The notes under the pieces: generated by a model
The model's database searches: none
What the model saw: only the letters and a program-made list of their open reading frames with translations
Told to the model about the DNA's origin: nothing
Virus record (IMG/VR): IMGVR_UViG_3300036983_000059
Span: 1-56,440 of that record
Length of the DNA: 56,440 bases
Strand: one strand, 5' to 3'
Source: a virus
Position numbers and translations under genes: made by a program
In this document: piece by piece, positions 8,421 to 18,194 of the stretch
Position numbering within the stretch: the stretch's first letter is position 1
Layout: every line of letters starts with the position of its first letter

Positions 8421-9323
8421 TTGAAAGATACAATGGTTAGAATTTTAGATTATTATGGGTTATTAGAGAACACTAGTTTGCAAGCATCTGTAAAAATATT
8501 ATGCCCATTCCATGAAGATCTAAAGCCAAGTTTATTGGTAAATTTTGAAAAAAATAATTGGTATTGCTTTGGTTGTGGTAAAACAGGATTTGCAACAGAT
8601 TTTGTAAGGCAAGTTGATAGTTTAAATTCAATAGAAGCTTTGCATAAAGTTCACAAAATAATGAACTCAAAAAATAAATCAAAAATTCAAATTACAATAC
8701 AAGAGAAAAGACCACCAAAAGAATTAAGAATAGAAGCTAAAGAATATTTTTATAGTTTGCCAAAGCCATCATGGAAAAACATTTCAAAACATTACATGAT
8801 AAGTAGAGGCTTTACAAATAAAACGTTAATTGATCACGATGTTAGAATAAATCAAAACACAACTTATCCAGTAATATTGCCAATATTAGATATGGGGAAA
8901 TTCAAAGGTTGGGTTTGTAGAAGTGATAAAGATATTGATAGAAAGTATTTATACAATACTGGTTTTAGTAGGCAAAGCACCTTATTAGGTGAATATGATA
9001 AACCTTGGGTATTTATTGCAGAAGGCTACATGGATTGGCTTAAAGCTAGACAATTTGGAATATTAAATTCAGCAGCAATACTTGGTTGGAAAATAACACC
9101 AAAGCAAATAGAAAAATTGTCTAATTATACAGATAAAGTTATATGCGGACTTGATAATACTGATTCTGGAACTAAAGGATATTTAGAATTAAAAAAACAT
9201 TTTAAAGTTCGTAAGTTTAATTATCCAGAAACGATAAAAGATATTGGTGAAATGGATAAGTTCGCATTTCAAAAAGCTTGGCAAGATACAATACAAAAAG
9301 CAAACAAAAAAAGTTTGTTTTAA
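8421..9323 (+). CDS. DNA primase (CHC2 zinc ribbon plus Toprim)
   Basis: 300 residues, read from a TTG preceded by GAGGTGAT. An N-terminal zinc ribbon has Cys28, His31, Cys49 and Cys52 (CPFHEDLKPS, WYCFGCGKTG). A compact DnaG-like core follows. The Toprim motifs are AEGYMD with Glu201 and GLDNTD with Asp245 and Asp248. It makes RNA primers at the phage replication fork. It is about half the length of bacterial DnaG and has no helicase-binding domain. No phage DnaB-type helicase was found in the window, so host helicase use is likely. Confidence 0.9.
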   Translation: MKDTMVRILDYYGLLENTSLQASVKILCPFHEDLKPSLLVNFEKNNWYCFGCGKTGFATDFVRQVDSLNSIEALHKVHKIMNSKNKSKIQITIQEKRPPKELRIEAKEYFYSLPKPSWKNISKHYMISRGFTNKTLIDHDVRINQNTTYPVILPILDMGKFKGWVCRSDKDIDRKYLYNTGFSRQSTLLGEYDKPWVFIAEGYMDWLKARQFGILNSAAILGWKITPKQIEKLSNYTDKVICGLDNTDSGTKGYLELKKHFKVRKFNYPETIKDIGEMDKFAFQKAWQDTIQKANKKSLF

Positions 9324-9357
9324 TAAATAATAAAAAACATTAGGAGGAAAAAGAAAA

Positions 9358-10170
<813 letters not shown>

Positions 10171-10171
10171 T

Positions 10172-10510
10172 ATGAATGACAGGTTTCAAGAAATTTTTGA
10201 TAAACAAAAATCTTTGCAAACTCTGTTAACTGAGAAGGAGCATCCTGGAGAATATCCAGAGCTTCTTCCAGGCCATATAACGGGCTTAATGTCAGAGTTA
10301 GGTGAAATATTAGCAGAACATCAAGGCTGGAAACACTGGAAGAAAAATAAAAAAGAAGTTGTATGGGAAAATGTAAAAGAAGAAGTTGTGGATGCTTTTC
10401 ATTATATGATAAACATTGCATTGGTTTTAAAAATGGATGCTGATGATTTGTATGATGGTTTTATAAAGAAAAATAAAGAAAACATAGAAAGACAAAATTC
10501 TAATTATTAG
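10172..10510 (+). CDS. All-alpha NTP pyrophosphatase (MazG / dimeric dUTPase-dCTPase type)
   Basis: 112 residues, starting one base after the previous stop codon. Metal-binding helices are visible: LMSELGEILAEH, then VKEEVVDAFHYMINIALVL, with the E-E-x-x-D pattern of the superfamily. A C-terminal KNKENIERQ resembles the nucleotide-binding end of dimeric dUTPases. It hydrolyses a (d)NTP to the monophosphate and pyrophosphate. The candidate substrates are dUTP or dCTP. Its neighbours are nucleotide enzymes, which supports a dNTP-pool role. Substrate cannot be decided from sequence. Confidence 0.75.
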   Translation: MNDRFQEIFDKQKSLQTLLTEKEHPGEYPELLPGHITGLMSELGEILAEHQGWKHWKKNKKEVVWENVKEEVVDAFHYMINIALVLKMDADDLYDGFIKKNKENIERQNSNY

Positions 10511-10523
10511 GAGGAAATAACAA

Positions 10524-10826
10524 ATGAGAAAGGCAATGATAGTTCAACCGATGAATGGGTTAGCCGATGAAGAAATATTGGAAGTTAAAGCTAAAGCCAC
10601 AGAAAGATTAAACCAATTAGGGTTTGATGTTGTTAATACATTTTTTGAACATGGTATTACAGCATTAGGAGTGAAGAATAGACTATTGTACTTATTGGCA
10701 AAATCACTTGAGAAAATGAGTCTATGTGATGCAGTTTATTTTTGCAAGGGGTGGGAAAATGCTAGAGGTTGTAAAATTGAACATGAAGTAGCAGAGGCAT
10801 ACGGAATAGAAATAATCTATCAATAA
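10524..10826 (+). CDS. DUF4406 nucleoside deoxyribosyltransferase-like protein
   Basis: 100 residues matching the DUF4406 pattern: KAMIVQPMNGL at the N-terminus, a central helix, then DAVYFCKGWENARGCKIEHEVAEAYG. The fold is related to nucleoside 2-deoxyribosyltransferases. The family is common in phages and often sits near nucleotide genes. The C-terminal Glu/His region corresponds to the family's presumed active site. Enzyme activity is unproven. Confidence 0.8.
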   Translation: MRKAMIVQPMNGLADEEILEVKAKATERLNQLGFDVVNTFFEHGITALGVKNRLLYLLAKSLEKMSLCDAVYFCKGWENARGCKIEHEVAEAYGIEIIYQ

Positions 10827-10845
10827 TTAAATTTTAGGAGGGAAT

Positions 10846-11379
10846 ATGATAATAATTTTAGAAGGAGTTAACAGAGTTGGAAAAACTACTTTAGCACAAT
10901 ATTTGCAAAATAAATATAATATAACTTATTTTAACGATAGATGCTTTATAGATAATACTAGAAGCGATGTAAGCAGAGTAATGCAAGATATAAAAACAGC
11001 AACTATTGCAAACTTTAACTTGTTAAAGTGTTTGAAGGAAGATATAATAGTTGATAGATTCCATTTAACTGAATTTGTGTATGGCTATATGGATAGAAAT
11101 TATTATGCTGGATATTTTTATGATTTAGATGCTGAATTAAGTAAGATTGGCGCTAAATTAATCTTATTAACAGATGATATAAGTGAAATAAATAAAAGAG
11201 CATCAAGAAACATGATACAACACTTTACGATGATGAACAATGCATTTGATGCTAGCTTGATGAACAAAATTAAATATAATTTAGGTAAAGATGATTTGAA
11301 CAAATTAGTTGAATGGCTTGGGCTAAAACCTAATGAAACTAAAAGCTATGAAGAAGAACAAATTGCCATAATTAATTGA
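10846..11379 (+). CDS. P-loop deoxynucleoside monophosphate kinase-like (thymidylate-kinase type)
   Basis: 177 residues with a Walker A at residues 6-15 (EGVNRVGKTT) and a DR motif at Asp70-Arg71 (VDRFHLTEFVYGY). The lid-like Arg-containing helix is NKRASRNMIQ. This resembles thymidylate kinases and phage dNMP kinases. It would phosphorylate a dNMP, possibly an altered one, before polymerisation. It sits inside the nucleotide block with correct spacing and a GGAGG site. Substrate is unknown. Confidence 0.7.
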   Translation: MIIILEGVNRVGKTTLAQYLQNKYNITYFNDRCFIDNTRSDVSRVMQDIKTATIANFNLLKCLKEDIIVDRFHLTEFVYGYMDRNYYAGYFYDLDAELSKIGAKLILLTDDISEINKRASRNMIQHFTMMNNAFDASLMNKIKYNLGKDDLNKLVEWLGLKPNETKSYEEEQIAIIN

Positions 11380-11398
11380 AAACAATAGGAGGCAATAA

Positions 11399-12334
11399 AT
11401 GAAAATTGGAATGTACAAAATTGGGAAAAAAATAATATTTGGAGATGAGCATGATGATAAAAATTGTTATGCTCATGAATTTATAACATTAGCAAAAATC
11501 TTTGTTAAATTTGGTCATGAAGTAGTAATACTTAGTGAAGTTGAGTTTTGCAAAGATTTTGGAATTAGAAAAGCAACTTCATTAGAAAATTTCGATATAA
11601 TTTATTTTTTAAGTGGTGGCTTAGAAGATAATTTATTTTTTACATTTACAAATTTAAGGCAAAGGTCTAGAAGAATTGGATTTATAATAACTGACTTAAG
11701 ATGTACTCTTGAAGATCGATTTTATCAATTCGTAGATAAAGTTTTTACACAATCTAATTTTAACATATCGGATATAAAAGCAATGCAAGGTTATAATGGA
11801 ATGCCACAATCAATATTTTTTGAAGAAGATCAATATAGTTTTTATAATAATGTAATACAAGATAAAACAAAAGAAATTGTTTTTGGTGGAACTGAAAGAA
11901 ACAGAACGCAACACTTTTGTGAATACGTTTATAGGCCTAATGTAGAGTTTTATGGCAAGTCAGATACATTTAATTTAAAAGATAATAGAGTTGGCTTTAA
12001 TGAGTTTGCGAAGGTGCTGAGAGGGGCAAAATATTCTATAATAATAGCCGATGATTATTATTATGAAAATGGCTTTGTAACTCAAAGGTATTGTGATTGC
12101 ATTTTAAATGATGTAATACCATTAGTTGATGAAAACTATGATTTTGGTGAAATTTTTATAAACAAATATGATTATAGAAGAGTTGCTAACTTTACTGATG
12201 TAATTGAAAAAATTAATACATTTAATAAAAATGATAATATTCGTATAGATATTTTGTTTAAACAAAAAGAAAAAATACCAAAATCTGCATTCACTGGAGA
12301 ACTAACAATTGGATGCTTAATGGATTGGAGATAA
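11399..12334 (+). CDS. Glycosyltransferase-like protein, possible DNA base glycosylation enzyme
   Basis: 311 residues with a GT-B-like layout. The N-terminal Rossmann half begins MKIGMYKIGKK and has EFITLAKIFVKFGHEVVIL, a typical acceptor-side helix. The C-terminal half has IVFGGTERNRTQHF, then ENGFVTQRYCDCILNDVIPLVDE, a donor-site-like segment in which an acidic residue often binds the sugar. It lies between a dNMP kinase-like gene and a thymidylate-synthase homologue with a 2-base gap. That context suggests it acts on DNA or nucleotides rather than on cell wall. The family assignment is by motif and fold pattern only. Confidence 0.45.
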   Translation: MKIGMYKIGKKIIFGDEHDDKNCYAHEFITLAKIFVKFGHEVVILSEVEFCKDFGIRKATSLENFDIIYFLSGGLEDNLFFTFTNLRQRSRRIGFIITDLRCTLEDRFYQFVDKVFTQSNFNISDIKAMQGYNGMPQSIFFEEDQYSFYNNVIQDKTKEIVFGGTERNRTQHFCEYVYRPNVEFYGKSDTFNLKDNRVGFNEFAKVLRGAKYSIIIADDYYYENGFVTQRYCDCILNDVIPLVDENYDFGEIFINKYDYRRVANFTDVIEKINTFNKNDNIRIDILFKQKEKIPKSAFTGELTIGCLMDWR

Positions 12335-12336
12335 AA

Positions 12337-13239
12337 ATGATAAAAGTAGAAACATTTGCTGAAGTGTATGAAAAAATGAGGCCATTGTTATTAAATGCTG
12401 ATGAAGTTTCTCCTAGAGGAATGAAAACGAAAGAAATTTTAAATGGTTCATTTTGCATAACTAACCCGAGAAGTAGATTAGTGTATCATAAAGATAGAAA
12501 GTTTAATTTAATTTATGCAATAGCAGAGTCGTTATTATTGTTTGACTCTAGCAATGAAGTAAAATATTATTCTTTCTTTAATCAAAAAATGTATGATTTT
12601 TCAGATGATGGGAAAACATTAAATGGCTGTTATGGCAAAAGAGTTAATCACTTGATTAGTAGATTTGTTGATAAGTTAAAAAATGATAAAGATACTCGTC
12701 AAGCAATTTTAACAATATATTGTAATGATTTCAAAAGTAAAACAAAAGATACTCCATGCACGTTAAACTTGCATTGTATGATTAGAAATAATAAGTTAAA
12801 TTTACATGTATATATGAGATCAAACGATTTTATATGGGGAACTCAATATGATGTATTTAATTTTACAATGTTTCAAGAAGTAATTGCAAATGAACTTGGA
12901 ATTGATGTTGGCGAATATTATCACACAGCAAGTTCATTACACGTTTATGAGCAACACTTTGAAATGTTAGAAAATATTGAAAAAGTAGAACAAATAGATT
13001 TTGTAAATCCATGCAAAATATATGAAATGAGATCAGCAGCGTTATTAATGAAAATGAAAATTGATGGAATTGTTGGAGCAACTATTGAGCATAGAAATAA
13101 GTTTGTTAGAATGATAACAAATGAGATGAGATATAAAAAGAAACAAACGGTAAAAGAGTTAGAAAATGATTTAATGTTTGCAAAAAACTTTGTCAAAAGA
13201 TGGTACAAGGATGGAGATGAAAAAAATGTCATTTTGTAA
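12337..13239 (+). CDS. Thymidylate synthase homologue with Asp at the base-selectivity position (candidate dCMP hydroxymethylase)
   Basis: 300 residues, ATG at 12337 preceded by GGAG (12327-12330). The catalytic Cys141 lies in TPCTLNLHCMI. The conserved block MRSNDFIWGTQYDVFNFT follows, then the His/Tyr motif SSLHVYEQH. In ThyA the Asn of PFN (31 residues after the Cys) binds the uracil ring. Here the same spacing gives Asp172 in QYD. Asp at this place is the mark of dCMP hydroxymethylases, and Asn-to-Asp shifts ThyA towards dCMP. The enzyme would transfer a one-carbon group from folate. An ordinary thymidylate synthase remains possible. It overlaps the polymerase gene by 14 bases. Confidence 0.75.
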   Translation: MIKVETFAEVYEKMRPLLLNADEVSPRGMKTKEILNGSFCITNPRSRLVYHKDRKFNLIYAIAESLLLFDSSNEVKYYSFFNQKMYDFSDDGKTLNGCYGKRVNHLISRFVDKLKNDKDTRQAILTIYCNDFKSKTKDTPCTLNLHCMIRNNKLNLHVYMRSNDFIWGTQYDVFNFTMFQEVIANELGIDVGEYYHTASSLHVYEQHFEMLENIEKVEQIDFVNPCKIYEMRSAALLMKMKIDGIVGATIEHRNKFVRMITNEMRYKKKQTVKELENDLMFAKNFVKRWYKDGDEKNVIL

Positions 13240-15853
13240 TAATCATCGGCATGATCAATACTCTACTTTTGACGGATTTGGAACGCCAAAGAATGCTGCT
13301 AAGTATGCTAAAGAATTAGGTCAAACTGCTCTTGGAATTGCAAATCATGGGAATGTTAATGGAATAATAGATCATTACTTCGCTTGCAAGGAAGTGGGAA
13401 TAAAGCCAATACTTGGCGTTGAAGCATATTTTCAACCAAAGTTTGATAAAGAAAAGAAAAATAGTCACTTATGCCTATACGCTCAAAACAAAATAGGTTA
13501 TTCCAATATTATGAAAATAATTTCGAAAGCCAATGAATGTAATTTTTATAGATATCCAGTTGTAGATTTTGATCTCTTAGAGCAACACAATGAAGGAGTA
13601 ATAGCAACTTCTGCTTGTGTTGCTGGATATATTCCAAGATTATTGGAAGCAAAAAAATTTGATGTTGCAGAAAAAGCTCTTATTAAATTTAAAACTATTT
13701 TTAAGAATAGATTCTTTTTAGAAGTAATGTCAATAGAAATAACAGATGATGGACTTCAAAAAAGATCTAATGAAGCAATAATTAAATTAGGCAAAAAGCA
13801 TAAAGTGCCTATAATTTTAACTTGTGATAGTCATTTTATAGAGAAAGATGATTATGATAGCTATTTAATAATGCATGCAATTGGTAATAAAACTCCTTAT
13901 GGAGATTATTCAAAAAAGTATATGCCTTCTGAAAAAGAAGTTTTATCACAGTTTAAACAAATGCATGGTTATTCAGGTCAAGAATTTGCTGACAACACGC
14001 AAAAGATAGCAGATATGTGTGAAGATGATTATTTACATTTTGATGAGATGATCACAAAGCTTGATTGGGGAAAACCATCTAAAGAAAAACTAAAAGAATT
14101 AGCAGTTAAAAGTTTAAAAAAGCAAAATAAATTTAGTGATGTTTACAAAGCTAGATTAAAGAAAGAACTAGAAACAATATTTGGGCTTGGATTTGAAGAT
14201 TATTTTTTATTATGCTATGACATTATAAAATTTGCAATTGATTCAAATATAGCAATTGGAAAAGGCAGAGGCTCAGTGTGTGGAAGTCTATTAGCATATT
14301 CATTAGGATTAACTGATGTTGATCCAATAATATTAGGAACAATGTTTGAAAGATTTTTAAGGCCTGATAAAAAGAAAATGCCTGATATTGATATGGACTT
14401 TGGTCAAGATAGACGTGGAGAAGTAATTGAATATGTAATGAATAAACACAAAGGGAAAGCAGCACAAATAGCAACATTTGGGTATTATAAAGTAAAAAAT
14501 TTAGCAAATGATTTAGCAAAAGTATTCAAAATGGAAAAACAAGAGATTGTATTATTTAAACACATCTTAGAGTTAAAAGTAGGAGAAAAAGAATCAGTAG
14601 ATTTTAATTATTTAATAAAAGACATAAACTTAAAGACATTAAACTCAAAATACAAAAACATAGTGAAGCATTTTTCTAAATTATATGGTCAAATTCGCTT
14701 CATAGGAAAGCATGCAGCTGGTGTAGCAATAACAGTTGATGACATAACAAATTACACAGCAGTTATAAGATCTTCTGGAGGATTTCAAACAGCCTTTGAT
14801 TTAAATTGCTTAGGCAAAATAAATGTTTTAAAAATGGATATATTAGGATTAACCACAGCTTCAGCCATACATGAAGCAGAACAAATGGCTGGAACAGAGT
14901 TTTCATATGATATGTTAGAAGATGAAGAGCTTTTAGAAGAGTTTAGAAATGGCAATACAAATGGAATTTTTCAGTTTGAAAAAGAATCCGCAAAAGATAT
15001 TTTAAGAAAAATAAATGTTGAAACAATACAAGACGTAATTTCAGCAAGTGCATTAAATAGACCCGCTCCAATTCAATTAGGTGTATTAGATAAATTTATA
15101 GATGCAAAAATAAATGGAAATATAGACAAGAAAGCTGCTTGGTATAAATATACTAAAGATACTTATGGAACTATAATATACCAAGAACATGTAATGAAAA
15201 TTTGCAGAGGGTTAGCAAAAATGGAATGGAATGACGTTGATAAAATAATGAAAAATTTAAGAACAGGAAATGAAGAAGGAATTGATCCTCTTGAAATAAA
15301 ATTTATTGAAGGAGCTAAAGAACATTCAGGAATGTCAAGGAAAGAAGCAAAAAAATTATATGAGTCAATGACATTATATTTGTTTAATAAAGGGCATGGG
15401 GCTGGCTATGGTTTATTATCTTTTTATCAAATGCATTTAAAACATTATCACCCTTTAGAGTTTTGGTATGCAATGTTAAAATTTGAAAGTGATGATATAA
15501 AACGAGATATTTATAAGAGTTGTGCAGTTCAAGGAGGAGTTGTTTTGTTATTGCCTCATGTTAATGGTAAAGCAGAATATTCAATTTCAAAGCTGCAAGG
15601 AGATGAAGTTGTTCAAGAGGGGTTGTCTTCAATAAAAAATGTAGGATTAAAATCTGCTAAAGAAATAGAAAGACTTGGTCCGTTCAAAGACAAAGCAGAC
15701 TTTTTAGCAAAAGTTCCGAAAAGAGCAGCAAACTCAAGAGTTGTACAAGCGTTAGAAGATGCAGGAGCCCTAGAGTTTGATAGAAAAAGATTTTTAAACA
15801 GAACAATAAGATGGAACTCGTCTTTAAACAATAGACAAATCAAAGTTTGGTAA
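13226..15853 (+). CDS. DNA polymerase III alpha-type (DnaE family) replicative polymerase
   Basis: 875 residues. The ATG at 13226 follows GGAG (13213-13216) by nine bases and is favoured over the in-frame ATG at 13178. An N-terminal PHP domain begins with His7 and His9 (NNHRHDQYSTFDG). The catalytic centre is PDIDMDF with Asp387 and Asp389, preceded by GKGRGSVCGSLLAY. A helix-hairpin-helix-like end (IKNVGLKSAKEIERLG) closes the protein. It is shorter than host DnaE and seems to lack the C-terminal OB and tau-binding regions. It is the phage replicase. Confidence 0.95.
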   Translation: MSFCNNHRHDQYSTFDGFGTPKNAAKYAKELGQTALGIANHGNVNGIIDHYFACKEVGIKPILGVEAYFQPKFDKEKKNSHLCLYAQNKIGYSNIMKIISKANECNFYRYPVVDFDLLEQHNEGVIATSACVAGYIPRLLEAKKFDVAEKALIKFKTIFKNRFFLEVMSIEITDDGLQKRSNEAIIKLGKKHKVPIILTCDSHFIEKDDYDSYLIMHAIGNKTPYGDYSKKYMPSEKEVLSQFKQMHGYSGQEFADNTQKIADMCEDDYLHFDEMITKLDWGKPSKEKLKELAVKSLKKQNKFSDVYKARLKKELETIFGLGFEDYFLLCYDIIKFAIDSNIAIGKGRGSVCGSLLAYSLGLTDVDPIILGTMFERFLRPDKKKMPDIDMDFGQDRRGEVIEYVMNKHKGKAAQIATFGYYKVKNLANDLAKVFKMEKQEIVLFKHILELKVGEKESVDFNYLIKDINLKTLNSKYKNIVKHFSKLYGQIRFIGKHAAGVAITVDDITNYTAVIRSSGGFQTAFDLNCLGKINVLKMDILGLTTASAIHEAEQMAGTEFSYDMLEDEELLEEFRNGNTNGIFQFEKESAKDILRKINVETIQDVISASALNRPAPIQLGVLDKFIDAKINGNIDKKAAWYKYTKDTYGTIIYQEHVMKICRGLAKMEWNDVDKIMKNLRTGNEEGIDPLEIKFIEGAKEHSGMSRKEAKKLYESMTLYLFNKGHGAGYGLLSFYQMHLKHYHPLEFWYAMLKFESDDIKRDIYKSCAVQGGVVLLLPHVNGKAEYSISKLQGDEVVQEGLSSIKNVGLKSAKEIERLGPFKDKADFLAKVPKRAANSRVVQALEDAGALEFDRKRFLNRTIRWNSSLNNRQIKVW

Positions 15854-15889
15854 ACTAGAAACACTAGAAGACTAATGATTAAAAGTTTA

Positions 15890-15918
15890 TTTACATTTAA
15901 TAATAAATATTATATAAT
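15890..15918 (+). promoter_or_regulatory. Promoter for the recombination genes
   Basis: TTTACA (15890-15895), 17-base spacer, TATAAT (15913-15918), with AAAAGTTTA upstream as in the other early promoters. It lies in the gap between the polymerase gene and recA. Confidence 0.75.
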
Positions 15919-15961
15919 AAATTTGAATTAGAAAAGAGACTTTTAGAAATAGGAGGAATAT

Positions 15962-16888
15962 ATGGCAAAAGTTGATAAAGCCAAAATATTAGAAGCAATG
16001 AAATCTATAGAAAAGCAATATGGGCAAGGATCAATATTTACGCTTGATTCACAAAAAGCTGTAATGAATATAAAAAGATGGTCAACTGGAATAGATGATT
16101 TAGATGAAATCCTTGGCGGAGGAATGCCAGAGGGAAGAATAATAGAAGTGTTTGGACCAGAAAGTTCAGGCAAAACATCAATTGCTTATCATTTATTAGC
16201 TCAGCATGAATTGGCTTTAGATATTCCAATTGAGGGAACATTTGATGCTGAAAGGGCTAAGGCCTTTGGAAACAAAAAAGGTCAACTTGTAGTTAGAAGA
16301 GCTGAGTGTGGCGAAGAAGTAATAGAAATTGGAATGAAATTCTCAGCAGCAGGCTGTCCAATATGTGTTGTAGATTCAGTTCCTTCTATGATAACAAGAA
16401 AAGAGTTTGAAGAAGATGATTATGAAAAAGAAGGACAAAGAGGTAGAATTGCAGCTTTACTTTCAAGACAATTGCCAAAATTAGTACATGCTTGTGAAAA
16501 ATCTGGAACATCATTTATTTTCATAAATCAAGTAAGGGATAAAATGGATGCAATGTTATTTGGAGAAAAAACAACAACTCCAGGTGGTCGTGCACTTAGA
16601 CATTATTGCAGTATACGATTGCAAGTTGGCAGAAAAGCTTGGATCAAAATACCTAATAAAGATCCTAGAAACTCCTCTAACGAAAGAGTTGTTGGTCTGA
16701 TAATGAAAATAAAAGTTATAAAAAGTAAAATATGTAACCCTCTTGGCGAATGCGAAGTGCCAATGTTTTTCCATAAAGGGTTCGTAAAACATGAAGAAAT
16801 AAAACAAATACGATTGGAAATGATGAATGCTCAAAAAGGAGGAAAACTAAATGCTAAAGAAAGAGATAACGAAGAAGACGAAGATTAG
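15962..16888 (+). CDS. RecA-like recombinase
   Basis: 308 residues with Walker A GPESSGKT (residues 65-72). Other RecA marks are STGIDDLDEILGGGMPEGRI, the CVVDSV Walker B strand, INQVRDK (L2-side Gln) and TPGGRALRHYCSIRL. An acidic C-terminal tail (RDNEEDED) resembles the regulatory tail of bacterial RecA. It promotes strand exchange during phage replication and repair. It has its own promoter and overlaps the nuclease gene by 38 bases. Confidence 0.95.
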   Translation: MAKVDKAKILEAMKSIEKQYGQGSIFTLDSQKAVMNIKRWSTGIDDLDEILGGGMPEGRIIEVFGPESSGKTSIAYHLLAQHELALDIPIEGTFDAERAKAFGNKKGQLVVRRAECGEEVIEIGMKFSAAGCPICVVDSVPSMITRKEFEEDDYEKEGQRGRIAALLSRQLPKLVHACEKSGTSFIFINQVRDKMDAMLFGEKTTTPGGRALRHYCSIRLQVGRKAWIKIPNKDPRNSSNERVVGLIMKIKVIKSKICNPLGECEVPMFFHKGFVKHEEIKQIRLEMMNAQKGGKLNAKERDNEEDED

Positions 16889-17648
16889 CAAAAATCTGAA
16901 AGATGTTATAGTTTGCCAAGAATCAGATGGCGATACTAGGCCTCTTTTGTTTAAAAGCAAATTTGAGCAATTAATAGTTAAAGATAGTGAAATGAGAGCT
17001 GAAAGAGGGGGATTGCATGCCTCTAGTATAATAGCAGCAGAAGATGATTTTTGCTATAGAGAGCATGTTTTAAGTTTCTTTTACAAGAAAAATAAAGTTA
17101 GGCTCCCAGCAGGATTATTAAGAATCTTTGCAGCTGGGGAATCTATACACGAGAAATGGCAAAGGTTATTCGTAAAACACGGCTTAGCGGAAGAAAAAGA
17201 TATCGAATGCAGAAAGCATGTTGAAAAGTTTGATCTATATATGACTCCAGACGCTAAGATAAAAGTTGGAGATAAAAAAGTAATTGTTGAAATAAAATCA
17301 ATGAGTACGTGGCAATTTCAAAAAGTAAATACACATCCATCCGGAGCAAAACAATGTAGATTTTACTTATATTTTCATCAAGATTTCGATTATGGAATAG
17401 TTTTAATGGAAGATAAAAACAACCAAGATATAAAAGTTCAAATAATAGAAAGGGACGATGAACAAGTTGAGCCGTTTATTGAAAGATTAATTTTAATAAA
17501 AAGGCATAAAAAAGTTTTCGAAAAAGATAAAAAAGCTCCAGAAAGAAAATGCAAAAATGCAGATACGAAAAGAGCACAAGGGTGCTGCATGAGAGAGGCT
17601 TGTTTTGGTATAAAGAGGGAAAAGCTAAATAAAGAGGCTATTATATGA
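16851..17648 (+). CDS. Cas4/RecB-like PD-(D/E)XK nuclease with Cys cluster
   Basis: 265 residues, AGGAGG at 16836-16841 before the ATG. The nuclease core has Asp134 (TPDAKIK) and Glu147-x-Lys149 (VIVEIKSMSTWQF). An upstream Cys68 (FCYREH) and a C-terminal cluster (RKCKNADTK, GCCMREACFG) could bind an Fe-S cluster as in Cas4/AddB-type nucleases. It probably resects DNA ends for the adjacent RecA. No Cas1/Cas2 or CRISPR array is present, so a recombination role is preferred. Confidence 0.8.
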   Translation: MLKKEITKKTKISKNLKDVIVCQESDGDTRPLLFKSKFEQLIVKDSEMRAERGGLHASSIIAAEDDFCYREHVLSFFYKKNKVRLPAGLLRIFAAGESIHEKWQRLFVKHGLAEEKDIECRKHVEKFDLYMTPDAKIKVGDKKVIVEIKSMSTWQFQKVNTHPSGAKQCRFYLYFHQDFDYGIVLMEDKNNQDIKVQIIERDDEQVEPFIERLILIKRHKKVFEKDKKAPERKCKNADTKRAQGCCMREACFGIKREKLNKEAII

Positions 17649-18184
17649 TATGCATAGGAATTGATCAAAGTTATACCGATACAGGAATTGCTATAAGCAT
17701 AGATGGTGCTATAAAGTATTATACAAATGAAAACTTTAAGGGTTGCCAAAATAGAACTGAAAAAAGAAAAAAAATAAAAGATAGATTAGAAAAAATTATA
17801 AAAAAGTGTACAAGCAAGTCGGACAATGTTATAATAATTTTAGAAAGGATTAGGACATTTACAAGCGGAAGCCAATTGCTTCCCAATTACTTAAAAATGA
17901 CAGGGGCTTTAATTTCAGTAATAGTGGATTTAGCATATGATTATGAAATTAAAGTATATTCGGTAGATACGAGAGCATGGAAATCTAAAATAGTAGGAAA
18001 AGCAAATTCAAAAGGTAAAGATAAAAAGCTAGAAACAATAGAGTTTGTTAAAAATAAATACAATATTGATGTATCGCAAATAAACTCTAAAGGGAAAGTA
18101 AAGCAAAATGACAATATTGCAGATGCAATTTGTATTAGTTTGTATGGATTTATAAAAAATCCAAAATTAAATTTAGAAGAGTAA
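17645..18184 (+). CDS. RuvC-like Holliday junction resolvase
   Basis: 179 residues, starting in a 4-base ATGA overlap with the nuclease gene. The RNase-H-fold acidic residues are visible: Asp7 (CIGIDQSYTDTG), Glu67 (IILERIRTF), and Asp156/Asp160 (NDNIADAICISL). It would cut branched recombination or packaging intermediates. Operon position behind recA and the nuclease supports this. Confidence 0.85.
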   Translation: MICIGIDQSYTDTGIAISIDGAIKYYTNENFKGCQNRTEKRKKIKDRLEKIIKKCTSKSDNVIIILERIRTFTSGSQLLPNYLKMTGALISVIVDLAYDYEIKVYSVDTRAWKSKIVGKANSKGKDKKLETIEFVKNKYNIDVSQINSKGKVKQNDNIADAICISLYGFIKNPKLNLEE

Positions 18185-18194
18185 ATGGAGAATT

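Noticed and set aside
12313-12336. Earlier in-frame start for the thymidylate-synthase homologue
   Set aside because: GGAG at 12327-12330 is correctly spaced only for ATG 12337.
16851-17648. Cas4-like nuclease as a sign of a CRISPR system
   Set aside because: No repeat-spacer array or Cas1/Cas2 is present; neighbours are RecA and RuvC-like recombination genes.
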